A DNA stretch of 64,000 nucleotides from positions 62,001 through 126,000 of the forward strand of contig JABANP010000031.1 in NCBI GenBank assembly GCA_013115135.1. Direction: 5' to 3'. The stretch comes from Perkinsus olseni. Its lineage: Eukaryota; Perkinsozoa; Perkinsida; Perkinsidae. Within the stretch, counting starts at the first letter, position 1, and each line of letters begins with the position of its first letter. Positions 41,685-53,524 of this stretch are shown piece after piece. Under the pieces are notes generated by a model. That model did no database searches. It was not told the DNA's origin and saw only the letters and a list, made by a program, of their open reading frames with translations. Both the position numbers and the translations under genes were made by a program.

Positions 41685-43244
41685 TCCTCCATGTTGTCTC
41701 ATGCGCTGTTTATCTATCAACATGCTGTCCTGTGGTGTCCAAAGCGCTCGCCCGACTTGCGTTGATCAATCAGAGTAGATCTGAAGGAACGACGCCGGAA
41801 AAATGAGAATTTCACAGCGCAGTCGCCGAAAGGACGCATAGAATCCGACTACCCTTCTCTCTAAGGCGTAGCAACTCCCCAGTCCTAGATGGTAAGGCGA
41901 CTAGCTCGGACTGCATCACTGGGAGGTCGAAAGCAGCTCTCCTCTTTTCGAACTTTGGTCGGCTCGCTCCCGTGACTTCACATTGTGCTGACGATCAACT
42001 ATCCCCGGAGGGACGGTCCTAGCTCAGGTAATACGTAGATGGGGAGCCCCTCCTGAAATCTGCATTCTGAGACATGTGCCACAGGCGACGACTCAGTCCT
42101 GTATAAAATTCAATATCCCCACCGGTCTCCCTTCGACGAGCTACAACTCCTTCCCCGCCACCATCAACCGTGGGCCAACTGAGATGCTGAGCCTTGGGAG
42201 TCATCCGTCACTCGAAGATGCCCCATCCTGCATCAGTTGTTTCCACCCCATGTATATCGGCCCATGGCAAGAGCTAGAGTTAGCTCGCCTCCTTGCTCAA
42301 CATCGTTCCTTCGCCAGCAGCCAACGCAGACAGCAGGAGGACTCAGCGGCCACTCGGATGAATGACGGCAATACGATCGTTCCATCCGAGACAGACTATC
42401 GGATGCTCGACAACTGCAGTAACGACTTCGTTGCGTCGTCGCTGCTATCACGCTGTTCTCTCAGGTAACGAGTCTGAAGGGATGGTCCTGCCGAGGCTGC
42501 CCCCTCTCCGAACGCTTCGCCGCGAAATGACCGGTCGACGCGATGGTCAGCAGAGGTCGACTATGGACTTCGCAGATGCCCCCACCTCCTCGCGTTCGGG
42601 AAGAGCGGCCAACATCTCTATACGATACGACAGGCTGCTCGGCTGCCCACCTCAGGAGCTCCCGCCTGCTTTTATTCGTGAGCCAAGTACCCTTCCTCAC
42701 GATCAGCAACAATCATTCTGTGTACCCCAAGTGTCTTCCCAGGTGCACCGCCGCCGTTGCCCAGCGACTGTATATTGCCGCAGCTCGTGCCCAGGACTCG
42801 GTAATGCATCACTAAGATAAGCCTATCGGCGAACTCACCCTTACGCAGGCGCTGTCGTGTTGGTATCAAGTCACGACCCCTACCGCACCTGCCGACGATA
42901 GAGAAGCGACGCCTCCATCTCGAGCGTGTGAGGAGGGTTTATCTCCGAAAGCCGACCCAACACGTCACGGCGGACAATGCCAGTGACGACCGTCCTTCTC
43001 CTCGTCCGAGCTCATCACGTCCCTCCAGTACCCCTAGGCAGGACGATGCTGATCTGGACGACCCCTTGATAGCGTGGAGCAACAACTTAGATGTTGACAA
43101 GTTGCTGGAGAGCCCTCAGCTGGCCGTGGCACCCATTGGTTGACGAACCTGCCTTCTGAGTTGCGTTAACAGTCCATCGTACCAAGGGAACTGATAACCA
43201 AACAGCCATCGTGTTGCATTCACAATTCGCGTGAGCAGTCCACA
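41685..43244. other. Region without a resolved gene
   Basis: Open frames exist on both strands (for example plus 42076-42468 and 42928-43143), but I found no family resemblance and no reliable exon chain. Confidence 0.3.
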
Positions 43245-44553
43245 CTAGCCATTTCGGCAGCATCCACGTGTCGTGGCCGCATGCGTGGGGGTATCCCCGG
43301 CACCAAGAGTTATTGGAGTTGTGGTAGGGTTCCCGGACCCGGCCATCGACGACGCCTGCAATGGCAGCTTCTGGGCGATCGCCTCGAAGAGCGCCACGAC
43401 ATTTTGACCTGCCATCACGATCAAGCCCCATCCGAGCAGCTTCGACTACTACCAGTTTTGGCACTGGTCTGACAGAAAACGAGACCATGAGTGATGGCAT
43501 ACTCGCGAGCGGTGGCAACGGATACTCTGAGGAAAAGAAGAGGGTCGAGCAGTTGTGGAGGGCGGTCGTCGAACTCCTGATCAGCGACGTCCATTTTGTT
43601 GGCTGCAAGTGCCACAACAATGTCCGGGTTGTTGACCATCGACAACTGTTTGACCCTGAGGGAGTTCATGAGGCACCTCTGTCGCCTAGTTGCCGACTCA
43701 CCAGTCCTGGGCTCTGATAAAGCTAGCCATCGAAGTCTGGTCGTACACCACTATCGCGCAGGACGCGTTACGGTAGTACATCGGGGCTAGGGAACGGAAC
43801 CTCTCCTGGCCTGCTGAGGGCAACGACAATGCACCACTAGGACTAGTGCTGCGCCACTGGTAACAGCGAATGAGGGGACAATGCTGTAATGCTATCGTGG
43901 TTCGATAAGGAGCTACGATGGAGCGAAGACAATAGACGAAGATTGGATTCCAAACGGCAATACTTGGGTCACCCGAGTCGGGGGTTGTGTTCTCAATGAG
44001 TCAGCCTTAACAATGCTACGACCACGGGTGAGAGGTTTGGTCCATACGAAACTACACTGGCCGGGGGTCGGACGGGGGTCATTCGATGAGTAGGCAGAAG
44101 TCGCACCCCCTGTACAATAGACTAATGCTGAAAATGAGAATGGATTGCGGAGTTGATGTTGGAGCGCTAAGTCGAGAAATAGACTCTGGAGCTCAAAAAT
44201 ACGCAATCAAACATACCGCTAACCACTAAGAGAACAGATCGCACCTGCAGTATCCCAGATCTCGAATTTGATGAGCCTGTTGGAGCCCGGGACCAGCAAG
44301 TCTTGCGTGGAGAAGGCCGCCCCGATGGTCGTCTGGACGGTGTCCGCGAAGGAGTTGTGCACCTACCACTCGATAAAGACGAGAGAATGATGATGCTCAC
44401 AAATCTTTGGACGAGTGACGTCTTCCCGACCGAAGCATCGCTGAGAGGCAGACAACAGTGACAGGTCCACCGGGAAGATGAGAGGCTCCCTTCTCACCCC
44501 AGCAAGACCAGCTTGTAGCCCTGCTTTCTACCGGGGGCGGCGCCAACGGTCAT
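43245..44553 (-). CDS. RAB5: Rab5-type small GTPase
   Basis: Rab5 directs early endosome fusion. Spliced exons give [20 protein letters not shown] (P-loop), [36 protein letters not shown] then [34 protein letters not shown] then [27 protein letters not shown], and a C-terminus ending GCCRNG with the double-Cys prenylation site. IGAAF and the CC-x-N end are Rab5 hallmarks. It stops at 43245-43247 and starts at 44553. Introns rejoin in phase: 44441-44497, 44363-44400 (38 nt), a long one of about 420 nt after WDTAG, and three of 44-48 nt further on. Confidence 0.95.
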
Positions 44554-46146
44554 ACCGAAGCAACGAAGCTCACCGATAGACGGCACGATTGAGGACTGTG
44601 GGCAACGCAACACTTCCCCTGTAATACATCAACACGGACAACAAGGATATAAAAGTCTCGAAAGGGTTTAGTTAATTTCATAACCGGAGGGCCACGGGCG
44701 GGAGTGGTCGTAGTCGGAATACCAAGGCTTGAAATGGCTAGAGGTGTCAGTAAGAGGCCTGGCAACGGCAGACCAATCACGCTGGACGACGAGGGTTCAC
44801 CGGTCACCTCCACAGGTGCGAGGGGAAGTATCGATCATCTGCTGCTGTGGGCGAATCAAGGCCGTCCGAAACTGAGCGGAGCGATGCTGAGGATACTGAA
44901 AGACGTTGTTGACACCTTTCCCTTGAGGTGAGTTAACAACGGATTGGGTGGGGGTGGGCAGGTCCAGGGTGATGATGCGCAGCTTGGGTCTCGTCAAGGG
45001 AGAGTCTAGTTCTTCGAGGGCCATCATCTGCCATGCCAGTGCCCACCAAGCATACTAAGGCCGCCGCTACCTCGGTGCTCGTCACGCGTGATGCATTCTG
45101 CAATCGCGTCATCTGCGGGTCGTGGGCCGCGGTTCTGCTGCCCAGAGCTGCTTGGAACCGGGAAAGTTGATTGTCGAACCTAAAAGAGCACCCGGCCGCA
45201 TCGGGGTTGGCGAGGTCATCTCTCACGTGAGCCCTCCGTTGGCTGCGGGTTCCTTCGGTTGTTCACTCGCGTCTACACCCGCAGGGTTGATCGCCTCCGC
45301 GGGCCTGCCAGGGAAGCTGCGAGGTGATTGTGCAGAGATCTTACCGATCAGTAGACCCATCAGTCTGGCGAGCACGTTGAGCCCGACTCATCTGCAGATC
45401 CATGAGGTGCTGACCAATGTCCGCACGGCGAAGATTTGAAAGATACGTCGTAGTTAAACGGGAGAGGGACCTGAGCCCACCAAAGGCAATCGCCTTCTGT
45501 CACTTCGCAAGCATCTCATACCTATCCGGACTAATCGACTGCACCGCAGCGTCCAGGCGGCTTCGTTCGGCCCTCACGATAGCCCCGCCTCGAGGGAGTT
45601 GGTCGGAGAATAAAACGCCGGACTTCGACACGGGTCTGGGAGGACAGAGGATGGCGCGCACGCGATAGAAAAAAAGATACGCAGGTTATGAGCATATAGA
45701 TTGACCTCGAGCACGAGCTTCCGTATCTTGCATTCGACGAGTAAAAAGAAATTTTTCCCCCCTTTAAAATTTCTCCAGTGGAAACTTACCGTAGCTTGTC
45801 AGCATCAAACGGTACGGGTTCGCCGAGTAAAACAGCAGAACGAGATCTTGAAATCTTGCTCGACCTTGAGAGCTTCTCAAAGTCGATAAGATATGCCAGT
45901 CGGTTCTCTCTGGTGCCTGGCAGAGAAGCTACTGGCCGGAGGTCGGCGGCCACCTACTGGTTGTCATGTCTGCATCGTCGGACGGGGTGAACTTGCTCTC
46001 GTGAAGGGCCCGAGAAGCAACATTGGGCCTTGGCAGCATCCTGAGGTCGAGCGCGTAAGATACGAAACAGGTCGACAGGTAGAACCATAGCCTACTTATC
46101 AAATTGGGGTATTCTTATAGACCCCAAGCCGCCGCCTAGCAAATAA
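44554..46146. other. Region without a resolved gene
   Basis: Competing open frames on both strands cover 44550-45670. A CTAGAGGTGTCAG copy lies near 44740 and a GCACGGCGAAGATT copy near 45424. I could not decide a coding strand. Confidence 0.3.
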
Positions 46147-46670
46147 GCGTCACTTGCAGCGCGGCTGAGAGGAGCTCCTCCGACTGCCTTCTTCTGAGAA
46201 GCCCCACCAGTCACATCGCGATCGCATATCCTCGCGCACGGCGAAGGATTCGACCCACCTCCTTCGGGGGACCAAATAATCGTCTTCATCATCATCCCAA
46301 TCGTCATCGTCATAGCCGTACAAAGTCACCTTCTTCGACTTCGCTTTGTCCAAATTCTGATGATAACAACAATTTCAAAAACTAGTGGACACCGAAGCGC
46401 CCCCGGCCTTTCGACGATTGTAAAGTCAGAACACCCGAAAGAACAAAACACCTTCCCCTCCCACCTTCGAGCTATTGATGGCTTCTGCCCGTTTCTCTAT
46501 CTTCTTCACTATCGCTCGGTGCCTCGCCGCCTCAAGGACCCTCACTCGACCCCTCCGGGTTTCTGATGGCTCCCGTGCGTTGAAGTCGGGTATCTACATC
46601 CAATGGTCGTCGCCAGCCCGACTCTCGCAGGGAGTCACCTTCAACGACGGCCACCGCACTTCATGATTCG
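46147..46670 (-). CDS. Unrecognised protein with acidic patch
   Basis: Two minus-strand exons appear to join. The first is basic and helical (REPSETRRGRVRVLEAARHR); the second is DKAKSKKVTLYGYDDDDWDD continuing into an acidic run and YLVPRRRWVESF, ending in a basic tail. The intervening intron would be GTGGGA...CATCAG (about 46355-46450). No family recognised. The start is unknown. Confidence 0.45.
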
Positions 46671-46762
46671 GCCTGTACCGTGTGTACTCGGGCACTTCTC
46701 TGCTCAGGAGCTCCCGCCTGTTCGCGTTGAGAAATAGCAAGATTGCAAGATTATAAAAGATA

Positions 46763-47438
46763 CTACCTGAGTCTATCCTCTCTACTAAGCGAAAGAAAGA
46801 CGGCCGATGACAGCGGTTTGACAGGCGGCTTCGGTTTCCGCTGTATCGTCACAGGCGCTGGTTTGTTAACGTGAACCGTTGCTTCAGCTGCTTTCTTCCT
46901 CTTTTCTGAACAAAGCAAGATGTCCGGCCTAGGGATCGAACCCGGGTGGAGAAATAGGGTATTCAGCCAATACGCCCATTGTCTCAACTAACATCGGTTG
47001 TCGCCCAAACTCTAAAGCGTTCAAAGGGACTCTCTGCTGCGCAAAATTAGAAATCGATTTAGCCTTTGCAAAGCACAGCGGGGAAGGGCTACTCCCTCCC
47101 AATGGGATGCTAATTGTTCTTCTCTCTTCCTCACGCACGACGTTCCGATCGGAGCTCTTCTGCAGCTGAATCTAAGACGTCCATTCAATACAGTGCACGA
47201 CGACGCTCATTTCTGATTCACAGGCATGCTGAAATTAGAACTCTCCCGCTCGGTTTTTGTGCAGCCCTGTGAAGGCCCTCTCGCGATGCTCTTTCGAGTC
47301 CGATCCGCTGCACTTGGTTTCGAAACGATGGATTAGACGATAATATTGATACCACTCCATCCGTTCTTCGCCCCCTCCCTCACCTCTAGCCAATTCATGC
47401 CTCCGCAAGAGTACGTTCATCAGCTCAGTCACCCCCAT
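46763..47438 (-). CDS. Unrecognised gene with a tRNA-like intron
   Basis: Minus-strand exons include EWYQYYRLIHRFETKCSG, QQRVPLNALEFGRQPMLVET and KRKKAAEATVHVNKPAPVTI then QRKPKPPVKPL. The last is Lys/Pro rich. The junctions are not settled: the frame before the tRNA-like element does not connect cleanly to the Lys-rich exon. Confidence 0.4.
46921..46990 (-). repeat. Probable intron with tRNA T-arm (sense)
   Basis: It contains CCACCCGGGTTCGATCCC and ends TTTGTTCAG. A possible donor is GTATTG near 46988. A GATGT / ACATC pair flanks the element at roughly tRNA acceptor distance, suggesting a more complete tRNA relic. Confidence 0.55.
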
Positions 47439-47708
47439 GTAACGCCGCCGTCGCTTCTTCGACTTCTTCAGTTTCGCAATCGCAGCCGAGGATTTCCCGA
47501 GTGAGCCCGTCTAAAACGGAGATGCTGTCATCCTGCCTCTCAGACAAACAGCCCGTCAGTTCTGCAGAAATAATTCCACGTTGACTGATACCAGTAAAAT
47601 AAATTTACGATATAAAATTTATCTAATAAATAAATAAATAAATATTTTCATACAGATTTTTTATTTTAATAAAAAATTTTCATAAAAATTCAAGTTTGTT
47701 ATAAATCA
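47139..47708. other. AT-rich spacer
   Basis: It is mostly non-coding; 47580-47710 is strongly AT-rich (runs of AATAAATAAATA). It separates two minus-strand genes. Confidence 0.4.
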
Positions 47709-48150
47709 CTAATATACTAACAACTCCTGCGGAACGCGCCAGAAGCCGTTGTGACGAGAAGAAGTGTAAATCGATCAACCGTTTCAGACGGTTTCATGAG
47801 GATATATTTAATTCTATCCCCTCCAAGCTCACCGATTGGGATTTTCGGAGTTGAACTTGCTGCCGAAGCATGTGGGAGTAGTCGTACCAAGGGTCCACAT
47901 CGAGTCCTGCGATGAAGAGCTAGAGGTGTCAGTATAAAACTCACCCATCTCACCGAGTTGTTTTCGCAGTGCATCCGAGCTCAGTGGCGGTCGACTTCCC
48001 TATCGCTGAGACCTCCCCTCCTGCGAGTAGGTAATTAGGAGATGACGATGACATGGACAGAGTTAACGAATGCTGATGATGATGATGATGATGAATAGTA
48101 ATACTGCGGTTCATCAGTACATTCACCCATACGGAGGAGTTCTTCAAGAC
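47709..48150 (-). CDS. Unrecognised protein, C-terminal exons
   Basis: Exons read SRPPLSSDALRKQLGEM, then GLDVDPWYDYSHMLRQQVQL then RKSQS, then a short end with stop at 47709-47711. Introns 47907-47944 and 47727-47832 rejoin in phase and carry different repeat families. Upstream exons are not resolved and the family is unknown. Confidence 0.5.
47727..47832 (-). repeat. Introner-like intron, ATCGATC/CCGTTTCA family
   Basis: This 106-nt intron contains CCGTCTGAAACGGTTGATCG then ATTT, with a small CCGTCTGAAACGG foldback. It follows RKSQS in phase 0. Confidence 0.8.
47907..47944 (-). repeat. 38-nt intron carrying the CTAGAGGTGTCAG motif
   Basis: It has a GTGAGT donor, then CTGACACCTCTAGC, then ATCGCAG. 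It joins QLGEM to GLDVDPWYD in phase 1. It is one of the shortest introns in the window. Confidence 0.85.
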
Positions 48151-48414
48151 GAGTAGCTCAATTTTCGCTATGGGGGCTGCACATCGGGGAGTGTCCTCTT
48201 TTCTACATCAAAAAGAGGAAATGCGGACTACTTGAATGGAGGCCATTGTGAGGTCTCTGTCGTCTGCGAATTGGAAGCAGGTACTGCAAGTGAAAAGGTA
48301 TCCTGAGGTTACCCATGCCCGAAATAATTGACCAAGTCGAATCAGTACAACTGGACGTTAGAAAAATTACGAGCATGTCGAAGTTAAAAGATACGCGGTA
48401 AAAATAAGATACGT

Positions 48415-51100
48415 TCAAGGTCGAAGTTCATCAAAATCGCCGATGCCCAGCAGCATATCATTTGTTATGTCGAGCACCAGCATGTGGCCCGGGCTATGCG
48501 TAACAAGAAATTCCGGATCACCGGAGATTGCCCCGACGGTTGACGTCACCCCGCAGCACCAAAATACACAAACCTGGAAAGAAGGGAATCTTTCCGCACG
48601 AAAATTGTTCATGCTAACCTCATCCTCATGCACCTCAACCGCGTCACCGTAATGAGGAGGTTGGGAGATGTCGACGCCGATGGCCCTTCCGTCGCCGATG
48701 TGGACAGGCCGGCCGTGGGCTAGAGGATATCGACTAGTGATCTGTATAACTTGAGGTATCTAAGCATGAGAGGTTAACCTACGAAGTGCAAGAATGGATG
48801 TTAAGATATCTTTCGCAGTGACCGAGGAAATCAAGCTGAGCTCGATATTTGTGGGGAAAATTTTTTCGAAGGAAATTTTCGAATTTTTCGATTTTTTGAT
48901 ATTCTTACTTGATCTAGCCGGTAAGGTCGCATGGTCACGACCAGCACGCCGCCGAAGGGTCCAGCAACCTGGGAGAATATAAATCGATCGCGCGATCGAT
49001 TGTAAATACCCTACTTTATTGGGTATGTTGGTACGATACATCGACACATTCTTGCCTTGAACCATATGCCTGGGTGGAGCACCTGCCTACAAAAATGCCA
49101 AAGATGAATCGCTTCGCTCCGCCATTTTATATCGATCCATCACTGGTTAAGCTTATGACTGCAACAGCTAGCTGATGAAATGCAAGACACGGAATCAATA
49201 ATCGATCGACCGTTTCGTGCTAACTGTTCACCGGAACATCGAGACGTCTAGATAGCGGAAAAGATATCTTGGCAGTCGATTACAAAATATTAATTTAACT
49301 AATTAATTCTATAATGATAATGTTGATTTTACAATTTCCGACTCAGCAGCAATTTGTTCTTTTTGCTCATGATTGTCTCAGCCAATTCGAAAGAGCATTG
49401 AGTTGCTTATGGAGTGGTATCATTTCCCGATGAAATCCCCTCTTCCACGGAAAAAAATCACAAATTAAAATTCTATTTTCGGAAGCATTTAATCGAAAAT
49501 ACAAAACAGGATTTTCGCGACTACAAGGTCACGGTAGATCGAAATCGATCAACCGTTTCACTTCCCTTAAACAAGTATCTTACGGTGCAATCTTACCCGC
49601 CTCCGCCAGTTTGTCCTCCCATGAAAAGCTGCAGCCGAAAACGAAGCCAGTGAGACCCTGAACATCCTCTGGCACGCTAACGTCCGCTCGCAGCACTTCA
49701 ACCTTGTCATGGCCGTTGTAAACTGTGTACTTGGGAGCGTCTGGAAAGAAGAGAAAAATACTCCTAGACAAACATTTCCCCAGCCCTTCGCCGAATCGGG
49801 TAGAATTACTTGCTATACCACATTTCTACCAATTCACTGCGAAATTCACAAACCACTATTATAACATCGATTCTACCTCTTCAACTGAGTGGCGTTTTAC
49901 TATCAACTACTGATTGTGATGGTACGTCCGTTGCAAGATGACTGTACCATTATGCAACACATCATTCTAATTGTCAATAAATCTTCTGCGTGCGAGACGA
50001 AGATATCTCGTTCAACATTCGCGAATTATCAATCAATGTCAGCGATGCTCGGACACACATTCCCGGCACGTCCTCTGATGATTGGCTAAGAAAGTCAACA
50101 GACAAGAGAAGAGTACTCAGCATCAGCTGGCGACAAATAACCTGTATCGGCTCGCAAATAGGGAACCCAGAGACCACCTCATAAACAGAATTGTCGGAGG
50201 GTTGGGTGTGCAAAATTAGTGATTAGTTCGAAAAAAGGTAAACCCGCCGATACTCCCATGGGAAATCCCATAGATTTTTTCCTCTAAGAAAGAAGCAAGC
50301 GAAAAAACGATTATTGCCGCGAAAATCGAGCGTAGCGTCTCATCGATTCTCACAAATCCTGTGGAGTGTGCACTCACCGGTGAGGATATCAGCTCCCGGA
50401 GCTACAACAGCCGATATCAACTTCAACCGACGATGGCCGTCCGCGTCGGTGGTAGTGGTGGAATCGATCGTCTCCAGTAGGGGACATGCTTGCGGATTGA
50501 GAGCACAGAAACGCTCGAAGTCGTTCTTGTATTTGGACGGGAGCATCACTAAGTTGGCCTGGAGACAGGAAGACATAGTAGCTACGAAGCAGCAAATGAC
50601 GAACTACTTTTTATTCTAATTTTATAATTATAACAGTTGGAAAACCCTTTTTGAAATTAGTGGAAATGATAAAGATCGTAGTTCACAGTTCATACCACAC
50701 GAGAGCGAATCAGGCAAGCAGCGACCTGGGCAGCTTTCAAAGCGTGCAAGACAAGAGAAGGGACTCTCTAACTAAAACAAACTAGACTCGCAGCCTAGTC
50801 TACAGCCTTCCTTCATGTCTAGAACGGATGCTACGTTTGGAGCGAGTAAGGCTGATGACGAGAGGTATCCTGAAACTGCCACGGTAAGCTCCTAATTCTT
50901 AGCAGTGGCCAAGCTCCTCCGCGACGACTTTCCGCGTAAAAGACACGAGAAAAAGAAAACAATAGAATTTGCTCTGGTAGTAGGTGATAACCAATCCCGT
51001 TTACCTGCACATGTCCAGGTGCTTTACCCGACGTCGGGCCTGACCACACACCATCTCTGCACTCTTCACGGACCTTCGCAGCAGCAGTAGCGTCTACTGC
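48415..51100 (-). CDS. DUF1445 putative hydro-lyase / D-glutamate cyclase-like protein
   Basis: This family is common in bacteria and fungi. Exons encode [54 protein letters not shown] then [129 protein letters not shown] and [20 protein letters not shown]. It stops at 48415-48417. Block order matches DUF1445 throughout. Introns include 48969-49014, a long one between ILT and APKY, and one of about 450 nt after GHVQ. The first exon begins upstream of 51070 and was not resolved. Transfer from bacteria is possible, but the gene is fully intron-bearing. Confidence 0.88.
48969..49014 (-). repeat. Introner-like intron with 20-bp perfect palindrome
   Basis: This 46-nt intron contains AATCGATCGCGCGATCGATT, its own exact complement. 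It joins TNIPNK to VAGPFGG in phase 0 in the DUF1445 gene. Confidence 0.9.
49530..49602 (-). repeat. ATCGATC/CCGTTTCA element at the start of a DUF1445 intron
   Basis: After KLAEAG the intron begins GTAAGATTGCACCG and soon carries GAAACGGTTGATCGATTTCG. A further copy lies near 49203 in the same or the next intron. Confidence 0.65.
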
Positions 51101-51672
51101 ATGATCTCGCAGTCTGAGAAGGGAGTTCAGCGCAGTTTATATCAAAAATTTTTGTCGAATTTGGCCGGGAATTTTTTCACTCACATGCGCTCTTCGGGGC
51201 CGAGTTTGTGAGACGAGAGAGAATCGCCACTGTTGACCATGAGCCTCTCTAACTAAGAACGTTAACGCGCTTTCGCAACGCTCTCTCAATAAGGGTGCTG
51301 ATGGAGGTTCCGAAAAACTGCATTCAATTTGTGTGCCGCGGTGAAGGGAACCGCGGAGTGACATCAAAAATCGACATGTAACCTATTTCCTCTGCGGCAG
51401 CAAGGGGACTTTCGGTCAACCTCTATGGCTTGTGATCGTCCTACCCGCACAAGCCCTACGGCATGAATTCGACTACTTAATAAAAATCTGGCCCTTGTAA
51501 AAAAGAATCTTTCGTGACTGTTAAACCCGTTAATCGAGTTCACGCAATGATGCTTTTATTCTACCAATTTTAACACTAGTACTGATGCGGATTTTTCAAC
51601 GCATCTACTGCCTCTGACCCTCGCAGTTTGAAGCCAAGTATTTGACCGCGCGCCACGAAATACAAACCATTA

Positions 51673-51879
51673 CTACCTCCTCCCTAGCTCCTGTATGGCG
51701 CCTCTGGTCCTTTTCAAGGCCTTTCCCTCGTCTAAGTGGGTGTGCAGTTGTTTTTGGTCACTGTAGTGCCATTTTCCGGTTTTTTCATCAAAAATAGCAT
51801 CCCCCACCATCCCATCGTATCCCGTCTCGAAGCTCCACTTGCGGTCGGGCGGCATGAAACTGAAAAACTCTACCATCAC
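51673..51879 (-). CDS. Unrecognised protein, last exon
   Basis: A minus-strand exon reads FMPPDRKWSFETGYDGMVGD then AIFDEKTGKWHYSDQKQLHT, ending in a basic tail at 51673-51675. It is rich in aromatic and charged residues; no family recognised. Two CGCGCGCCACGAAAT copies lie beside it: 51650 (just past the stop) and 51974 (upstream, likely in an intron). Confidence 0.5.
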   Translation of the reverse strand: MMVEFFSFMPPDRKWSFETGYDGMVGDAIFDEKTGKWHYSDQKQLHTHLDEGKALKRTRGAIQELGRR

Positions 51880-52133
51880 GCGCTCGGATCTTTGCGGTTA
51901 TGTCTCGAGAAAATCAGCTAATGCCTTCTTTTCTTTCGTGGAATATCTTCTGCGCGTGCGTGCAAGACAATTTCGTGGCGCGCGAGAAGTGTAAATGAGC
52001 GTTTCAGGAACCCCAAAAAGAGATCTACACGAGAATCATTCCCTTCCCATAGGTTCAGCGCCTCATCATGGCGTGGGAGTGTTAGCACAAAGTTAAACCG
52101 AACCTACCGAGCTCGACAAGCGAGAGCTTGGGG

Positions 52134-52154
52134 AGTCACCAGCGGGTGGTGACT
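52134..52154. repeat. Inverted repeat in intergenic DNA
   Basis: AGTCACCA, a 5-nt loop, then TGGTGACT. More complementary pieces (CCAGGACT / AGTCCT / TCAGTAGAA-like) follow between 52160 and 52280, so this spacer could fold extensively. Confidence 0.7.
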
Positions 52155-52888
52155 GAGCGGCGGCAAACCCAGGACTGAGCCGAGTTTTTTTCTGTTCAGT
52201 AAATCCGTCCTGGGAGCAACTCGAGGAGCAGTCCTTGGATCGATCCTAGGACTGGTTTATTGGTCTTCTACTGAACAGCCCGACTGGTTCGTGGACGCAA
52301 GGCTGATTAGATTTCCCCCTCCCCGTGTGGACGTCGGGTCGTTCCTATGGGTAACCCTGAAGGCAGCGTGGTGGTGGTAGGCTACTGGTCATGGTACGCT
52401 CAACTCTTGACTCTTAAGTGTGCTCCTGTGTTGGTTAGGACTGCTCACTTCCTTCACCAATAGAAGGATCTTGAAGGAGCTATACCATCCTAAAGCAATG
52501 GCAGGGTCTGACGTTATCGTGGGGAGAGGGTCATGATACAGAAAGTTCGTGGAAAAAAGCGGTTTCATATTTTATGGGGAAATTATCGCGACGTGTCTTT
52601 TTTGCGATGGTGATGTAAAGGTAGGCGTGGATGAGTGGGTGAAGCATCCAGCCGGTGTCGCTTCGCCATAACTCATCAATTTAATGTGCACGGTGCTTTT
52701 GTTGCTATCTGTCCTTCTACGTAGTCCACCGCTAGAATTACGCGGTCGACGCATTGGGCAAGCTTAAAGCTCGACTAAGAAGTAGACCGACTTAGGTGTG
52801 AGACAGGGCGGTACCTGAGTGCTCAGGATCTTCATGACCTCAAGGGGAAACTACTGGAAAAATTGGCAACCTCGCAAGTAGTTGAAAG

Positions 52889-53524
52889 ATGTACCAGCTC
52901 AACGCAATTGCCGTTGTCGGACTCTCACTGATCAGCATGTTGTCTCATGTCCTTCTCGTCGTCTTCACCATCTTCCGATCGGCCACATCACAGTCCCGAG
53001 AGGGCAAGTCAGGCGCCATCAGAAAGCTCCGCACTGCTGTTGTTAACATCAATAACCAATTAAACGACGTCGTAGAGGCCCTCAGTGAGTTGCTAGGGGA
53101 AAACCCTCCCTCGAACGACCTCCCTGAGGGCGTGGCGTCGGAGGAGGGCGTGGTGGTCGATCCCGAATGGCTTAAGAAAGCTATAGATGTTATGTATGGT
53201 GGAAGAGATCCGACTGCGCACAGCGAAGGATATGCGAAAGATACTCCTACGCACAGAGAAGGATATGCGGAAGATACCATTGCGCACAGAGAAAGATTCT
53301 CCTTTTCGTCGTTGCGGTTGAAAGACTTCCGTGAGCAAGTACTCTCCTTGTTCACCGTCGATGAGGATACCGCAGCATGGCTATGGGGTTGTGCTGTTTG
53401 GCTTCTTATGTTGGTCATTGATATTGGCCTTTGTACGGTGCTTATGATATACGCTAAGGGGGGTAGTATTGATGTTAGGGACACTGTGAGTATGCAGGAT
53501 TGGATACTATCACAAGTAAGTTAG
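52889..53524 (+). CDS. Two-TM membrane protein with 11-residue repeats
   Basis: A single open frame of 211 codons. A hydrophobic N-terminus (VVGLSLISMLSHVLLVVFTI) is followed by a helical region (RKLRTAVVNINNQLNDVVEA), then two full and one partial copies of an 11-residue repeat (THREGYAEDTI type, 53213-53300). A second membrane segment (WGCAVWLLMLVIDIGLCTVL) follows. No family recognised. The last codons may run into an intron (a GTAAG follows QVS-proximal sequence), so the C-terminus could be longer. Confidence 0.6.
   Translation: MYQLNAIAVVGLSLISMLSHVLLVVFTIFRSATSQSREGKSGAIRKLRTAVVNINNQLNDVVEALSELLGENPPSNDLPEGVASEEGVVVDPEWLKKAIDVMYGGRDPTAHSEGYAKDTPTHREGYAEDTIAHRERFSFSSLRLKDFREQVLSLFTVDEDTAAWLWGCAVWLLMLVIDIGLCTVLMIYAKGGSIDVRDTVSMQDWILSQVS

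Noticed and set aside
52889..53524. Toxin or transporter assignment for the two-TM protein
   Set aside because: No motif supports any function beyond membrane insertion and the 11-residue repeat.
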